DNA of 64,000 bases, from assembly GCF_900107155.1 (NCBI RefSeq), contig NZ_FNOX01000001.1, positions 310,001-374,000 of the forward strand, in the 5' to 3' direction. The notes below the pieces were generated by a model. The model had not been told where the DNA came from and searched no databases. It worked only from the letters and a program-made list of their open reading frames with translations. Below, one piece after another: positions 49,636-58,888 of the stretch; within the stretch, counting starts at the first letter, position 1, and every line of letters begins with the position of its first letter. Source of the DNA: Pseudomonas salomonii. Its GTDB lineage: Bacteria > Pseudomonadota > Gammaproteobacteria > Pseudomonadales > Pseudomonadaceae. The position numbers and the translations under genes are program-made.

Positions 49636-49707
49636 TTCGCGAGCAAGCCCGCTCCCACATTTGACGGTGTTCACAAATCAAAATGTGGGAGCGGGCTTGC
49701 TCGCGAA
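49636..49707. repeat. REP pair in reversed (outward) orientation, 72 bp
   Basis: Two 24-bp REP units at 49636-49659 and 49684-49707 lie with their GGGAGC ends facing inward across 24 bp, the opposite of the four REPINs elsewhere. It separates convergent SRAP and chemoreceptor genes. Confidence 0.9.
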
Positions 49708-49733
49708 GGCGGGCTCAAAACCACCGCAGATCA

Positions 49734-51872
49734 CTAAACCTTGAACTGATTGATCAACCGCCGCTGCTGCTCCGCCAGCTTGGTCAGATCCGCACTCGCT
49801 GCACTGGACTCATCCGCACCACCCGCCACCTCATTGGCCACCTGGCCAATATTGATCACATTGCGATTGATGTCCTCGGCCACCGCGCTCTGTTCCTCGG
49901 CCGCACTGGCGATCTGCGTGTTCATGTCGTTGATCACCGACACCGCCTGGGTAATGGTCTCCAGCGCTTGGGCCGCCTTCGCCGCGTGCTGCACGCTTTC
50001 GTCGGTACGGTTCTGGCTGTCTTCCATCACCCGCACCACATCCCGCGTGCCTTGTTGCAGCTGCTGGATCATGGTCTGGATTTCTTCGGTGGCCTTCTGG
50101 GTTTTCTGTGCCAGGTTGCGCACCTCATCGGCGACCACCGCAAAACCACGGCCTTGTTCGCCGGCACGGGCCGCCTCAATGGCGGCGTTGAGCGCCAGCA
50201 GGTTGGTCTGCTCGGCAATTCCGCGAATCGCCGTGAGGATCGCGTTGATGTTTTCGCTGTCCTTGGCCAGGGTTTGCACCACGCCCACGGCTTTGCCGAT
50301 TTCTTCAGCCAGCGCGCCGATGGACGTGGACGTCTCGCGCACAATGCGCATGCCCTGGCTCGCGGCCTGGTCGGCGTGGCTGGCAGCTTGCGCGGCCTGG
50401 GTGGCGTTACGTGCCACGTCTTGCGCAGTGGCGGTCATTTCGTGCACAGCGGTGGCCACCTGGTCGATCTCGACCATCTGTTTATGCACGCCCTGGTTGG
50501 TGCGAATCGCGATGTCGGCGGTGTGTTCCGAAGAGTCGCTGACCTTCTGCACCGAACTCACTACCTGAGTGATCATGCCCTGCAACTTGATCAGGAAGGT
50601 ATTGAAGCCGTTGGCAATCGCGCCCAGCTCATCGGCGCGATCACTGGTGAGGCGGCGGGTGAGGTCGCCTTCGCCTTGGGCGATATCGTTAAGCATCGCC
50701 ACCATCTGCTTGAGCGGGCGGGCGATGCCATGGCCCACCAGCCAGATCACCAGCAAACCGATACCGGCGATCAACAGGCCAACCATAGCCATGCCGAAGG
50801 TGTCGGTCTTGCGCTGGGCTTGCAGGTCGCTTTGCAGCTTCTGCGAGTCGGCCATCACAGCGCTCAGCGGCAGTTGCAGCATCAAGGTCCAGCGCGCTTC
50901 GGTCTGGCCGATGTTGAAGGGCAGGAACAGTTCGATATGCCCGTGTTCCTTGTCGATGTCGTAGCGCACTTCGCCGACTTTCAACTGGGCCAGGTTGGCC
51001 AGCTCGTTGCTGTCGAGCAGGTCGCTGGCTTTTTCGCCAAGCTTGCCGGCGTCCTTGGTGTAGGCCACCAGGCGACCGTTGCTGGAGATCAGCGCGAGTT
51101 CGCCGGCGCCGTTATAGAGGTTCTGGTCGGCGCGGGTGAGCATGTCCTGGATAAAGTTCACCGACAGGTCGGCGCCGACGATGCCCTGGAACGTGCCGTC
51201 GACCATGATCGGTTCGATAAACGAGGCGAGCATCACCATCGCATTCCCGACCTTGTAAGGCGCCGGGTCGATGGCGCAGGGTTTCTTGCTCTCTTTGGAG
51301 CACAGGTAGTACTCACTGGCGCGCACGCCGGTGGACAGGATTTTCTGGTCGTTGACGTCGGCGAGCTTATCCAGGCCCAGGCTGCCATCGGCGTTGCGGT
51401 ACCACCACGGCAGGAAACGGCCGTCGGCGGCCATGCCGACAATTGGGGTGTTTACATAGGCGGCGTCGTTATGGTCGATGGCATTGGGTTCCCAGCCGAT
51501 GTAGGCGCCGAGGATTTTCGGGTTGCGCGCCACGGTTTCATGCAGCAGGTTGATCAATTGCTCACGGCCGACCTGCAGCGCGGGTTCGCCCTTGGCGTCT
51601 TTCATCGCGAGCAGGGCGTTGGCGGTGGCCAGGCCTTTGGCGGTCACCAGCGGCGCTTCCAGTTCGCGCTGGACCAGCGTGGCCTGGGTTTGCACAAGGG
51701 CGGTGAGACGCTGCTCGATGATCTGCTCGAACTGTGCCTGGGTGCGCTCCTGCACCAACTCCTGGGTGCGGGCACCGGCAAACACTGCATAGAGCACCAG
51801 CACCGCGACCACGCTCAGCACGATGGCTCCGGTCAGTGCGGCGACAGAAAACTGAATCGACTTGAATTTCAT
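49734..51872 (-). CDS. Methyl-accepting chemotaxis protein with dCache sensor
   Basis: A 712-residue chemoreceptor. First membrane helix near residues 10-30, a double-Cache periplasmic sensor at about 40-350 ([47 protein letters not shown]), a second helix at about 360-385, a HAMP domain, and the signalling hairpin with the conserved tip [20 protein letters not shown] near 570. The ligand is unknown; dCache sensors often bind amino acids or small acids. A GA-rich site precedes the ATG. No CheR-docking pentapeptide is evident at the C-terminus (NQFKV). Confidence 0.93.
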   Translation of the reverse strand: MKFKSIQFSVAALTGAIVLSVVAVLVLYAVFAGARTQELVQERTQAQFEQIIEQRLTALVQTQATLVQRELEAPLVTAKGLATANALLAMKDAKGEPALQVGREQLINLLHETVARNPKILGAYIGWEPNAIDHNDAAYVNTPIVGMAADGRFLPWWYRNADGSLGLDKLADVNDQKILSTGVRASEYYLCSKESKKPCAIDPAPYKVGNAMVMLASFIEPIMVDGTFQGIVGADLSVNFIQDMLTRADQNLYNGAGELALISSNGRLVAYTKDAGKLGEKASDLLDSNELANLAQLKVGEVRYDIDKEHGHIELFLPFNIGQTEARWTLMLQLPLSAVMADSQKLQSDLQAQRKTDTFGMAMVGLLIAGIGLLVIWLVGHGIARPLKQMVAMLNDIAQGEGDLTRRLTSDRADELGAIANGFNTFLIKLQGMITQVVSSVQKVSDSSEHTADIAIRTNQGVHKQMVEIDQVATAVHEMTATAQDVARNATQAAQAASHADQAASQGMRIVRETSTSIGALAEEIGKAVGVVQTLAKDSENINAILTAIRGIAEQTNLLALNAAIEAARAGEQGRGFAVVADEVRNLAQKTQKATEEIQTMIQQLQQGTRDVVRVMEDSQNRTDESVQHAAKAAQALETITQAVSVINDMNTQIASAAEEQSAVAEDINRNVINIGQVANEVAGGADESSAASADLTKLAEQQRRLINQFKV

Positions 51873-52099
51873 GGAGGCTCCAGGCGCAGGGGCAGGTGGG
51901 CTGCCTTTTATGTATCGGCCATGGGCTCTGGAGGCTTAAGGCTTGGCCGGTAAAATAGTGCGAGATGTCGCAAACGAGCTGTTCGCCGCCGCTGTGGGGG
52001 TGTGGGATGTATCTGAAAGTTAGTGGTTAAACGTCGCGTGTATCTGGCGTTGATACAAATGACCGCCTAGGATACGCACCAGGTTTCAGGGAGAGCGTC

Positions 52100-52918
52100 A
52101 TGAAAAAGTCATTGGCAGTAAGCGTACTCAGCGCAGCGATGCTGCTGGCAGGTTGCCAGTCGGTTAACACCACCAGCGGCGGTGCCGTTGGCGTGGAGCG
52201 CAAGCAGTACATGTTCAGCATGCTGTCGAGCCAGGAAGTCGACCAGATGTATGCCCAGTCCTACCAGCAGACGCTGGGCGAGGCGAGCGGCAAGGGCATG
52301 CTCGACAAGACCAGTGCCAACGCCAAGCGCGTGCAGGCCATCGCCAACCGTCTGATCGCCCAGGCGCCGACTTTCCGCCCGGATGCGGCGCAGTGGAAGT
52401 GGGAAGTGAACCTGATCAAAAGCGATGAGATGAACGCCAACTGCGGGCCTGGCGGCAAGATCTTCGTGTACAGCGGGTTGATCGACAAGCTCAAGCTCAC
52501 CGACGACGAGCTGGCCGCCGTGATGGGTCATGAAATCGCCCACGCCTTGCGTGAACACGGGCGTGAGGCCATGTCCAAGGCGTATGGCATCGAGATGGCC
52601 AAGCAGGGCGCCGGTGCGTTGTTCGGCCTGGGCCAGGACAGCCTGGCCTTGGCCGATACCGTGGCCAACTACGGTATGACCTTGCCTAACAGTCGCGCCA
52701 ATGAAAACGAAGCCGACCTGATCGGCCTCGAGCTATCGGCCCGCGCCGGCTACAACCCGAATGCCGCGATCACCTTGTGGAACAAGATGGCCAAGGCGTC
52801 GGAAGGCGCGCCGCCGGAGTTCATGAGCACTCACCCGGCTTCCGACAGCCGAATCGCCTCGTTGCAGGCGGCGATTCCGAAGGTGATGCCGCTTTACCAG
52901 CAGGCCAAAAAATCCTGA
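52100..52918 (+). CDS. M48 family lipoprotein metalloprotease
   Basis: A 272-residue secreted lipoprotein: a signal peptide with lipobox LLAGCQS, then the M48 zinc site HEIAHALREHG (about residues 144-154) and the third ligand in ENEADLIGLE (about 202). Related enzymes (LoiP, YcaL, BepA) monitor outer-membrane protein assembly. It is shorter than BepA and lacks TPR repeats, so it is closer to LoiP/YggG. GGGAGAG precedes the ATG. Confidence 0.92.
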   Translation: MKKSLAVSVLSAAMLLAGCQSVNTTSGGAVGVERKQYMFSMLSSQEVDQMYAQSYQQTLGEASGKGMLDKTSANAKRVQAIANRLIAQAPTFRPDAAQWKWEVNLIKSDEMNANCGPGGKIFVYSGLIDKLKLTDDELAAVMGHEIAHALREHGREAMSKAYGIEMAKQGAGALFGLGQDSLALADTVANYGMTLPNSRANENEADLIGLELSARAGYNPNAAITLWNKMAKASEGAPPEFMSTHPASDSRIASLQAAIPKVMPLYQQAKKS

Positions 52919-52944
52919 TATTCTAGGACTTGTGAAGATCCACA

Positions 52945-53033
52945 TGTGGGAGCGGGCTTGCTCGCGAAGGCGTCAGTTCAGTCAAATATTTACCGACTGA
53001 CACACCGCTTTCGCGAGCAAGCCCGCTCCCACA
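52945..53033. repeat. REP doublet (REPIN), 89 bp
   Basis: Inverted REP units at 52945-52968 and 53010-53033 with 41 bp between. It separates the convergent protease and GDT1 genes. Confidence 0.93.
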
Positions 53034-53052
53034 TTGGTTGGGGTTTACAGCT

Positions 53053-53637
53053 TTAGATCCAGCCGCTGCTTTGCATGGCCTTGTACACCGCCACCACCGC
53101 CAGGACGAAAAACGCCGTAGCCGCCAGTCGACGAATCAAGGTCAGCGGCAGTTTTTCCGCCGCAAAATTACCCGCCAATACCACCGGTACGTTGGCAATC
53201 AGCATGCCCAGCGTGGTGCCGATAATCACCAGCCACAACTCCGGGTACTGCGCCGCCAGCATCACCGTGGCGATCTGGGTCTTGTCACCGATTTCGGCGA
53301 GGAAGAACGCAATCAGCGTGGTCAGGAACGGCCCGAATTTGCGCGTGGTACTGGCTTCGTCATCGTCGAGTTTGTCCGGCACCAAAGTCCACAGCGCGGT
53401 GGCACAGAAGCTCGCTGCGAGGATCCAGTGCAACACCGCGTCCGAGAAGAAACTGCCGAACCAGGCCCCTACGGCACCGGCGGCCGCATGGTTGGCCAGA
53501 GTCGCGGCGACAATGCCGGCGATGATCGGCCAGGGTTTGCGAAAGCGTGCGGCAAGGATGAGCGCGAGCAGCTGCGTCTTGTCGCCGATTTCGGCCAAGG
53601 CAACGATTGCGGTAGGAACGAGTAATGAATCCAGCAT
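53053..53637 (-). CDS. GDT1/TMEM165 family Mn2+ exporter
   Basis: A 194-residue membrane protein with six helices and the duplicated family motif EIGDKTQ (ALAEIGDKTQLLALILA and FLAEIGDKTQIATVMLA). The UPF0016 family exports manganese (MneA in Vibrio) or exchanges Ca/Mn. The start at 53637 is set by the protein family; the frame upstream runs through the riboswitch and is not coding. A Mn2+-sensing yybP-ykoY leader lies directly upstream, supporting the assignment. Confidence 0.95.
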   Translation of the reverse strand: MLDSLLVPTAIVALAEIGDKTQLLALILAARFRKPWPIIAGIVAATLANHAAAGAVGAWFGSFFSDAVLHWILAASFCATALWTLVPDKLDDDEASTTRKFGPFLTTLIAFFLAEIGDKTQIATVMLAAQYPELWLVIIGTTLGMLIANVPVVLAGNFAAEKLPLTLIRRLAATAFFVLAVVAVYKAMQSSGWI

Positions 53638-53642
53638 CAGGT

Positions 53643-53842
53643 AGGTTTCCAGGGGCGGGTCGACACGGCTATGACACGTACAGCCTTCCCGCCCCGGGTA
53701 AGGTGTGCGTGTCATAGGTCTTGTCAAACCCCGGTCCGTCTGTGCGGACTCCTGGGTCGCATACGCCATGGTCTGCTGACCAAGTATGTTGACGTATGCC
53801 GGACGAGCGTAAGGCTCGTGGGAGACTACTCCCCTAGGACGG
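53643..53842 (-). ncRNA. yybP-ykoY manganese riboswitch
   Basis: On the minus strand the leader holds the conserved core GGGGAGTAG near its 5' end, then GTCAACATACT and GCGTATGCGACCC, matching the Mn2+-binding yybP-ykoY aptamer. Downstream, CTATGACACG pairs with CGTGTCATAG (10 bp; 53708-53717 with 53669-53678). GGGGCGGG in its loop (53688-53695) can instead pair with CCCGCCCC (53652-53659) next to the start codon. This gives two exclusive folds, a plausible switch of translation or transcription. Confidence 0.9.
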
Positions 53843-53897
53843 AGCGGATTCTGCCAAGGCAAAACCCATTCGGCAAGCGTTCTTTTTCAAATCGCCA

Positions 53898-54896
53898 TCA
53901 GCCGCGTTTGGCACGATAAATGCGAAAACCATTGCCTTCGGCCTTCACCGCACACACGCCCAGATGCTCTTCGATCAGCGGTTGGTACTTGAGGAAGCTG
54001 TTGGCGACTAAGCGAAGTTCGCCACCTTTTGCCAAGTGTTTCGCCGCTTTTCGCAGCAAGTTCTCCGTGGCGAAATAATCCGTGTGCACACCGACATGGA
54101 ACGGCGGGTTGCTCAAAATCGCGTTCAAACCCATCGGCGCGGCGTCGATGCCATCACCGGTCAACACCTCGGCTTCCAGACCATTGGCTGCCAGGGTCAG
54201 GCGACTGCTGGCGGCGGCGAAGGCGTCCACGTCGAGCATCGTCACGCTGTTATGCGGGTAGCGGCGTTTGACCGCCGCCCCAAGCACGCCGGCGCCGCAA
54301 CCAAAGTCCAGCAGATGCCCGCTCGGCAGCTTATCCAGATGCGCCAGCAGCAGCTCGGTGCCGCGATCCAGGCGGCCATGGCTGAACACGCCGGGCAGGC
54401 TCACCACCTTCAGCGGCCCTTCGGCCAGCGGCACCTCGAAGACTTGCGCCAGGCTTTCCAGCGCGACCGCCTGCGGAGCGTTGGCCACGGTGACTTGCCA
54501 CAGTTGGCAGTGCCGCGCGTTGTCGAGCTTGCGCGGCTTGCCGAACGGGATCATCTGCTTGGCGGCGCTTTCGATGCCGCCCTTTTTTTCCCCGACCAGA
54601 AACAGCTCGGCGCCGGGCAAGCGTGCGGCCACGGCGTTGAGCAGGTAGTCGGTGAGGTCTTTGGATTTTGGAAGGAAAATCACCGCCGCATCAAACCCGC
54701 ATTCGGGCACGTTCACGCCGAACTGGCTGCGCTCGGGAAAGCGCGCATCCAGTGCCGCCTGGTCGCCGGCATGCCAGCTCCAGCCGTGGGCATTGGGCAG
54801 GCGGCCGAGCAAGTCGTCGGCAGGCAAACCTACCAGTAGCAGGTTGCCTTGAAAAAGTTCGGCCTGACGAAGCAGTACTTCACTGCGCGGATCCAT
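53898..54896 (-). CDS. rsmC: 16S rRNA (guanine-N2)-methyltransferase RsmC
   Basis: A 332-residue protein with a tandem methyltransferase layout: a degenerate N-terminal domain and a catalytic domain with [14 protein letters not shown] (about residue 196) and [12 protein letters not shown] (about 261). The linker [19 protein letters not shown] is RsmC-like. It methylates G1207 of 16S rRNA; the paralogue RlmG (23S) is a less likely alternative. It is divergently spaced from the riboswitch gene on the same strand. Confidence 0.88.
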   Translation of the reverse strand: MDPRSEVLLRQAELFQGNLLLVGLPADDLLGRLPNAHGWSWHAGDQAALDARFPERSQFGVNVPECGFDAAVIFLPKSKDLTDYLLNAVAARLPGAELFLVGEKKGGIESAAKQMIPFGKPRKLDNARHCQLWQVTVANAPQAVALESLAQVFEVPLAEGPLKVVSLPGVFSHGRLDRGTELLLAHLDKLPSGHLLDFGCGAGVLGAAVKRRYPHNSVTMLDVDAFAAASSRLTLAANGLEAEVLTGDGIDAAPMGLNAILSNPPFHVGVHTDYFATENLLRKAAKHLAKGGELRLVANSFLKYQPLIEEHLGVCAVKAEGNGFRIYRAKRG

Positions 54897-54926
54897 AGTC
54901 TGCTCCTTGAAAAGGGGCGCAGTTTA

Positions 54927-55889
54927 TCAACTGACGACGCGCAGCGGGGCACCGCTGAAAAAGCCTCGGGCGTTTTCAGCCAGTTGGCCGACGATACGCT
55001 GGCGCGCTTCGCGACTGCCCCAGGCATTGTGGGGGGTAACGATCAAGCGAGGAATGTCGCCGGCCAGCAGCGGGTTGCCATTCACGGGCGGTTCGACGCT
55101 CAGTACGTCGGTGGCCGCGCCGCCCAAATGGCCGCTGCGCAAGGCATCTGCCAGCGCCTGTTCGTTGATCAAACCACCGCGCGCGGTGTTGACGATAAAC
55201 GCGCCCGGCTTGAGCAGCGCCAGTTCGCGGGCGCCGATAAAGTCGCGCGTGTGTTCATTGAGCGGGCAGTGCAAGGTCAGTGCGTCGACCTGTGCGAGCA
55301 GTTCATCCAGCGGCACGCGGTCGGCGCGGGCAGGGCGCCCGGGAATGGCGCCGAGCACCACGCGCATGCCGAAGGCTTCGGCCAGGCGTGCCACCGCGCC
55401 GCCCAGTTCACCATGGCCGAGCAGGCCGAGGGTTTTGCCTTCCAGCTCGACAATCGGGTAGTCCAGCAGGCAGAACTGCCTGGCCTGTTGCCATTTGCCT
55501 GCCGCCACATCCAGTTGATAGTCCTTCAAGCGCGTCGCCAGGTTGAGCAGCAGCATGATCGTGTGCTGCGCCACCGACGGCGTACCGTAGCCGTGGCAAT
55601 TGCTCACGGTAATGCCGTGGGCGCGGGCGGCGTCGAGGTCGACATTGTTGGTGCCGGTGGCCGACACCAGGATCAGCTTGAGCTCAGGGCAGGCCGCCAG
55701 GGTTTGCGCGTTGAGGAGGATCTTGTTACTGATCACCACCTGGGCGCCTTGCACGCGTTCAAGCACATTCTGCGGCGTGGTGTCGGTGAACAACTGCAAG
55801 TCACTGAAGCGGTTGCGCAGTTCGCTGAGGTCGAGGTCGCCCAGGTCCAGGGACGGGTGATCAAGGAAGACGGCGCGGCGATTGTTCAT
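54927..55889 (-). CDS. D-2-hydroxyacid dehydrogenase (glycerate dehydrogenase-like)
   Basis: A 320-residue NAD-dependent enzyme: GLLGHGELGGAVARLAEAFG is the nucleotide-binding loop, and the catalytic Arg, Glu and His lie in VNTARGGLINE, ATDVLSVEPP and TPHNAWGS. It likely reduces hydroxypyruvate or glyoxylate, as HprA does. ATG 55889 is chosen over TTG 55895. It is 30 bp before rsmC on the same strand and probably cotranscribed. Confidence 0.9.
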   Translation of the reverse strand: MNNRRAVFLDHPSLDLGDLDLSELRNRFSDLQLFTDTTPQNVLERVQGAQVVISNKILLNAQTLAACPELKLILVSATGTNNVDLDAARAHGITVSNCHGYGTPSVAQHTIMLLLNLATRLKDYQLDVAAGKWQQARQFCLLDYPIVELEGKTLGLLGHGELGGAVARLAEAFGMRVVLGAIPGRPARADRVPLDELLAQVDALTLHCPLNEHTRDFIGARELALLKPGAFIVNTARGGLINEQALADALRSGHLGGAATDVLSVEPPVNGNPLLAGDIPRLIVTPHNAWGSREARQRIVGQLAENARGFFSGAPLRVVS

Positions 55890-55976
55890 TCTCAACTGTA
55901 CCTTTTGCGACGAGGTTCGAAGGCGTAATCTGCCGAGCCTATCAGATGAAATAATCAGTTACTTAATGGAGTGAGC

Positions 55977-56609
55977 ATGTACGTCGCCGAGTTTTTGACC
56001 GTAGCCTTGATTCACTTGTTGGCGGTGGCCAGCCCCGGCCCGGATTTCGCCGTGGTGGTGCGTGAAAGTGTGACCCATGGCCGTCGCGCCGGCACCTGGA
56101 CCGCGCTGGGCGTGGGCTCGGCGATTTTCCTGCACGTGGGGTACTCGCTGCTGGGCATCGGCTTGATCGTGTCGCAGTCCATTGTGCTGTTCAACGCGCT
56201 GAAGTGGGCCGCCGCTGCGTACCTGCTGTACATCGGTTTCAAGGCCCTGCGCGCGCAGCCGGCCAAGCCGCCCGCCGAAGGCGAGTTGCACCCTGAAGTC
56301 GGCGAGCGCACCCCACGCGGGGCGTTTACCGCAGGGTTTGTGACCAATGGCTTGAACCCCAAGGCCACACTGTTTTTCCTGTCGTTGTTCACGGTGGTGA
56401 TCAACCCGCACACGCCGCTGGCGATCCAGGCCGGTTACGGTGTGTACCTGGCGGTGGCGACGGCGTTGTGGTTTTGTCTGGTGGCCATGTTGTTCAGCCA
56501 GCAGCGCGTACGCGCTGGGTTTGCGCGGATGGGGCATTGGTTTGATCGGACCATGGGCGCGGTGCTGATTGCCATTGGCGTGAAGTTGGCGTTTACCAGC
56601 ATGAAATAA
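55977..56609 (+). CDS. LysE-family amino-acid exporter
   Basis: A 210-residue protein with six helices and the N-terminal LysE pattern ASPGPDFAVVVRESVTHGRRAG. The family exports amino acids such as threonine or homoserine (RhtB/RhtC); the substrate is unknown. GGAG sits 5-8 nt before ATG 55977. A REP doublet follows. Confidence 0.92.
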   Translation: MYVAEFLTVALIHLLAVASPGPDFAVVVRESVTHGRRAGTWTALGVGSAIFLHVGYSLLGIGLIVSQSIVLFNALKWAAAAYLLYIGFKALRAQPAKPPAEGELHPEVGERTPRGAFTAGFVTNGLNPKATLFFLSLFTVVINPHTPLAIQAGYGVYLAVATALWFCLVAMLFSQQRVRAGFARMGHWFDRTMGAVLIAIGVKLAFTSMK

Positions 56610-56637
56610 CGCTGTACCTGAGTGGGCACGGACAAAA

Positions 56638-56726
56638 TGTGGGAGCGGGCTTGCTCGCGAAGGCGGTGTATCAGTGGCTGAAAAGTTGGCTGACCCAGCG
56701 CTTTCGCGAGCAAGCCCGCTCCCACA
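56638..56726. repeat. REP doublet (REPIN), 89 bp
   Basis: Inverted REP units at 56638-56661 and 56703-56726 with 41 bp between, just after the LysE gene. Confidence 0.93.
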
Positions 56727-56872
56727 TTTCGATCTATGTAAATCCTGGATGCTGGCGCAAAGCTAGCATTCATTGGCCGCTGCAAATCATTCCTTTGGCT
56801 GATTTGGCTGAAACATTAGCGCTCTACAGTGCAGGTCTTAGCCAAGACCGTGCAGTCAGATAAGGGATTCGT

Positions 56873-58555
56873 ATGTTGCAGACCCGTGTTATCCCGCCCG
56901 CCGAAGGCGCTTACCAATACCCGCTGTTGATCAAACGCCTGCTGATGTCCGGGGCGCGTTACGAGAAAACCCGGGAAATCATCTATCGCGACAAGCTGCG
57001 CTATACCTACCCAACCCTGATCGAGCGGGTCGCACGGCTGGCCAATGTGCTGACTGAAGCCGGGGTCAAGGCCGGTGACACGGTTGCCGTGATGGACTGG
57101 GACAGCCACCGTTACCTGGAGTGCATGTTCGCCATCCCGATGATCGGCGCGGTGATCCACACCATCAACGTGCGTCTGTCGCCGGAACAGATTCTCTACA
57201 CCATGAACCACGCCGAAGACCGCTTTGTGCTGGTCAACAGCGAGTTCGTGGGGCTCTACCAGGCGATTGCCGGGCAACTGACCACGGTCGACAAAACCCT
57301 GCTGCTCACCGACGGTGAGGCCAGGACTGCCGAGCTGCCGAATCTGGTCGGTGAGTACGAAACCCTGCTGGCGGCCGCCGGCCCCAAGTACGACTTCCAG
57401 GACTTCGACGAAAATTCCGTCGCCACCACCTTCTACACCACCGGCACCACCGGCAACCCCAAAGGCGTGTATTTCACCCACCGCCAGTTGGTGCTGCACA
57501 CCATCGGTGTGGCGACCATCATGGGCAGCGTCGACAGCGTGCGCCTGCTGGGCACCAACGACGTGTACATGCCGATCACGCCGATGTTCCACGTGCACGC
57601 CTGGGGCCTGCCGTATGTGGCAACCATGCTTGGCTTGAAACAGGTCTACCCCGGCCGCTACGACCCGGAATACCTGGTGGAGCTGTGGCGCAAGGAGAAG
57701 GTCACCTTCTCCCACTGCGTGCCGACCATCCTGCAAATGGTGCTCAATGCCAAGGCCGCCCAGAATGTGGATTTTGGTGGCTGGAAAATCGTCATCGGCG
57801 GCAGCGCGCTCAACCGCACGTTGTATGAAGCGTCCAAGGCGCGGGGCATTCAACTGACGGCCGCGTATGGCATGTCCGAGACCGGGCCGCTGGTGTCCTG
57901 CGCTCACCTCAACGAAGAGTTGATGGCGGGCACCGAGGACGAGCGCACCACCTACCGCATCAAGGCCGGCGTGCCCGGGCCGTTGGTGGAAGCGGCAATT
58001 ATCGACGGCAACGGCAACTTCTTGCCCGCCGACGGCGAGTCACAGGGCGAGCTGGTGCTGCGTGCACCGTGGCTCAGCGAAGGGTATTTCAACGAGCCGC
58101 AAAAGGGCGCCGAGCTGTGGGAAGGCGGCTGGATGCACACCGGCGACGTGGCCACGCTGGACGCGTTTGGGGTGATCGATATTCGCGATCGCATCAAGGA
58201 CGTGATCAAGACCGGCGGCGAGTGGATCTCGTCATTGGCCCTCGAAGATTTGGTCAGCCGTCACCCGGCGGTACGCGAAGTAGCGGTGGTGGGCATCGCC
58301 GACCCACAGTGGGGCGAGCGCCCGTTTGCGTTGCTGGTGGTGCGTGATGGCCATGTGATAGGTGCCCGCGAGCTCAAAGAGCATCTCAAGCCGTTTGTCG
58401 AACTGGGCCACTTGAGCAAGTGGGCGATTCCAAGCCAGATCGCCGTTGTTACCGAAATTCCCAAGACCAGTGTCGGCAAACTCGACAAAAAACGTATCCG
58501 CGTTGACATCATCGAATGGCAGGCCAACAACAGCACGTTCCTGTCCACGCTCTGA
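56873..58555 (+). CDS. AlkK-like medium/long-chain acyl-CoA ligase
   Basis: A 560-residue adenylate-forming ligase. The P-loop FYTTGTTGNPKGV lies at about 187-199, the AYGMSETGPLV motif follows, GDVA and IKTGGEW are typical, and the catalytic Lys is in SVGKLDKKRIRV near the C-terminus. AlkK-type enzymes activate C6-C12 fatty acids from alkane or ester catabolism. It is upstream of the DUF1302/DUF1329/LuxR genes, suggesting a shared lipid or ester substrate. A perfect GC hairpin (58564-58585) without U-tract follows. Confidence 0.92.
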   Translation: MLQTRVIPPAEGAYQYPLLIKRLLMSGARYEKTREIIYRDKLRYTYPTLIERVARLANVLTEAGVKAGDTVAVMDWDSHRYLECMFAIPMIGAVIHTINVRLSPEQILYTMNHAEDRFVLVNSEFVGLYQAIAGQLTTVDKTLLLTDGEARTAELPNLVGEYETLLAAAGPKYDFQDFDENSVATTFYTTGTTGNPKGVYFTHRQLVLHTIGVATIMGSVDSVRLLGTNDVYMPITPMFHVHAWGLPYVATMLGLKQVYPGRYDPEYLVELWRKEKVTFSHCVPTILQMVLNAKAAQNVDFGGWKIVIGGSALNRTLYEASKARGIQLTAAYGMSETGPLVSCAHLNEELMAGTEDERTTYRIKAGVPGPLVEAAIIDGNGNFLPADGESQGELVLRAPWLSEGYFNEPQKGAELWEGGWMHTGDVATLDAFGVIDIRDRIKDVIKTGGEWISSLALEDLVSRHPAVREVAVVGIADPQWGERPFALLVVRDGHVIGARELKEHLKPFVELGHLSKWAIPSQIAVVTEIPKTSVGKLDKKRIRVDIIEWQANNSTFLSTL

Positions 58556-58563
58556 CCCCCTTC

Positions 58564-58585
58564 GCCGCGCCCGTTCGGGCGCGGC
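58564..58585 (+). terminator. GC-rich hairpin after the acyl-CoA ligase
   Basis: GCCGCGCCCG / CGGGCGCGGC pair perfectly across two bases. No T-run follows, so termination may be weak. Confidence 0.5.
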
Positions 58586-58686
58586 AATGCTCTAACTCGT
58601 GGCTTCACTTGTGATTTTGGGATTTTCAGCCATCCTTGCCTCGCCGGCCTTCGTCGGCGTGGCGAAAGGACTGTGGCAGACGGGTT

Positions 58687-58741
58687 GGTGATGCAAATCA
58701 CACTTTAGAGGGATCAAGCGGTACCCCCTGCTGGCTATAGT
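58687..58741 (+). promoter_or_regulatory. CRP/Vfr-like site and -10 in the 333-bp gap before the DUF1302 gene
   Basis: GGTGA-TGCAAA-TCACA (58687-58702) matches 9 of 10 conserved positions of the TGTGA-N6-TCACA half-sites. TATAGT at 58736-58741 is a possible -10. The rest of the gap (58556-58888) shows no gene. The site-to--10 spacing does not fit a standard class I or II promoter exactly. Confidence 0.4.
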
Positions 58742-58888
58742 CCCACTCAGAGTTTTTCACGGATGTTGCGCTGCGGGCCATGGGGGCCCGGTTGCCGTTC
58801 GGCATTGGAGTCGTTGTATTCCGGCCGTTACATGCATCCAGACGAAAGAACTCACTGCCATAACAATAATGCACATGGAGTAGCGTCG

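Noticed and set aside
49683-51953. 756-codon open frame antisense to the chemoreceptor
   Set aside because: Shadow of the MCP gene; the product is His/Gly/Val-rich with no domain.
53638-53862. N-terminal extension of the GDT1 gene
   Set aside because: It runs through the yybP-ykoY riboswitch and adds residues with no family match.
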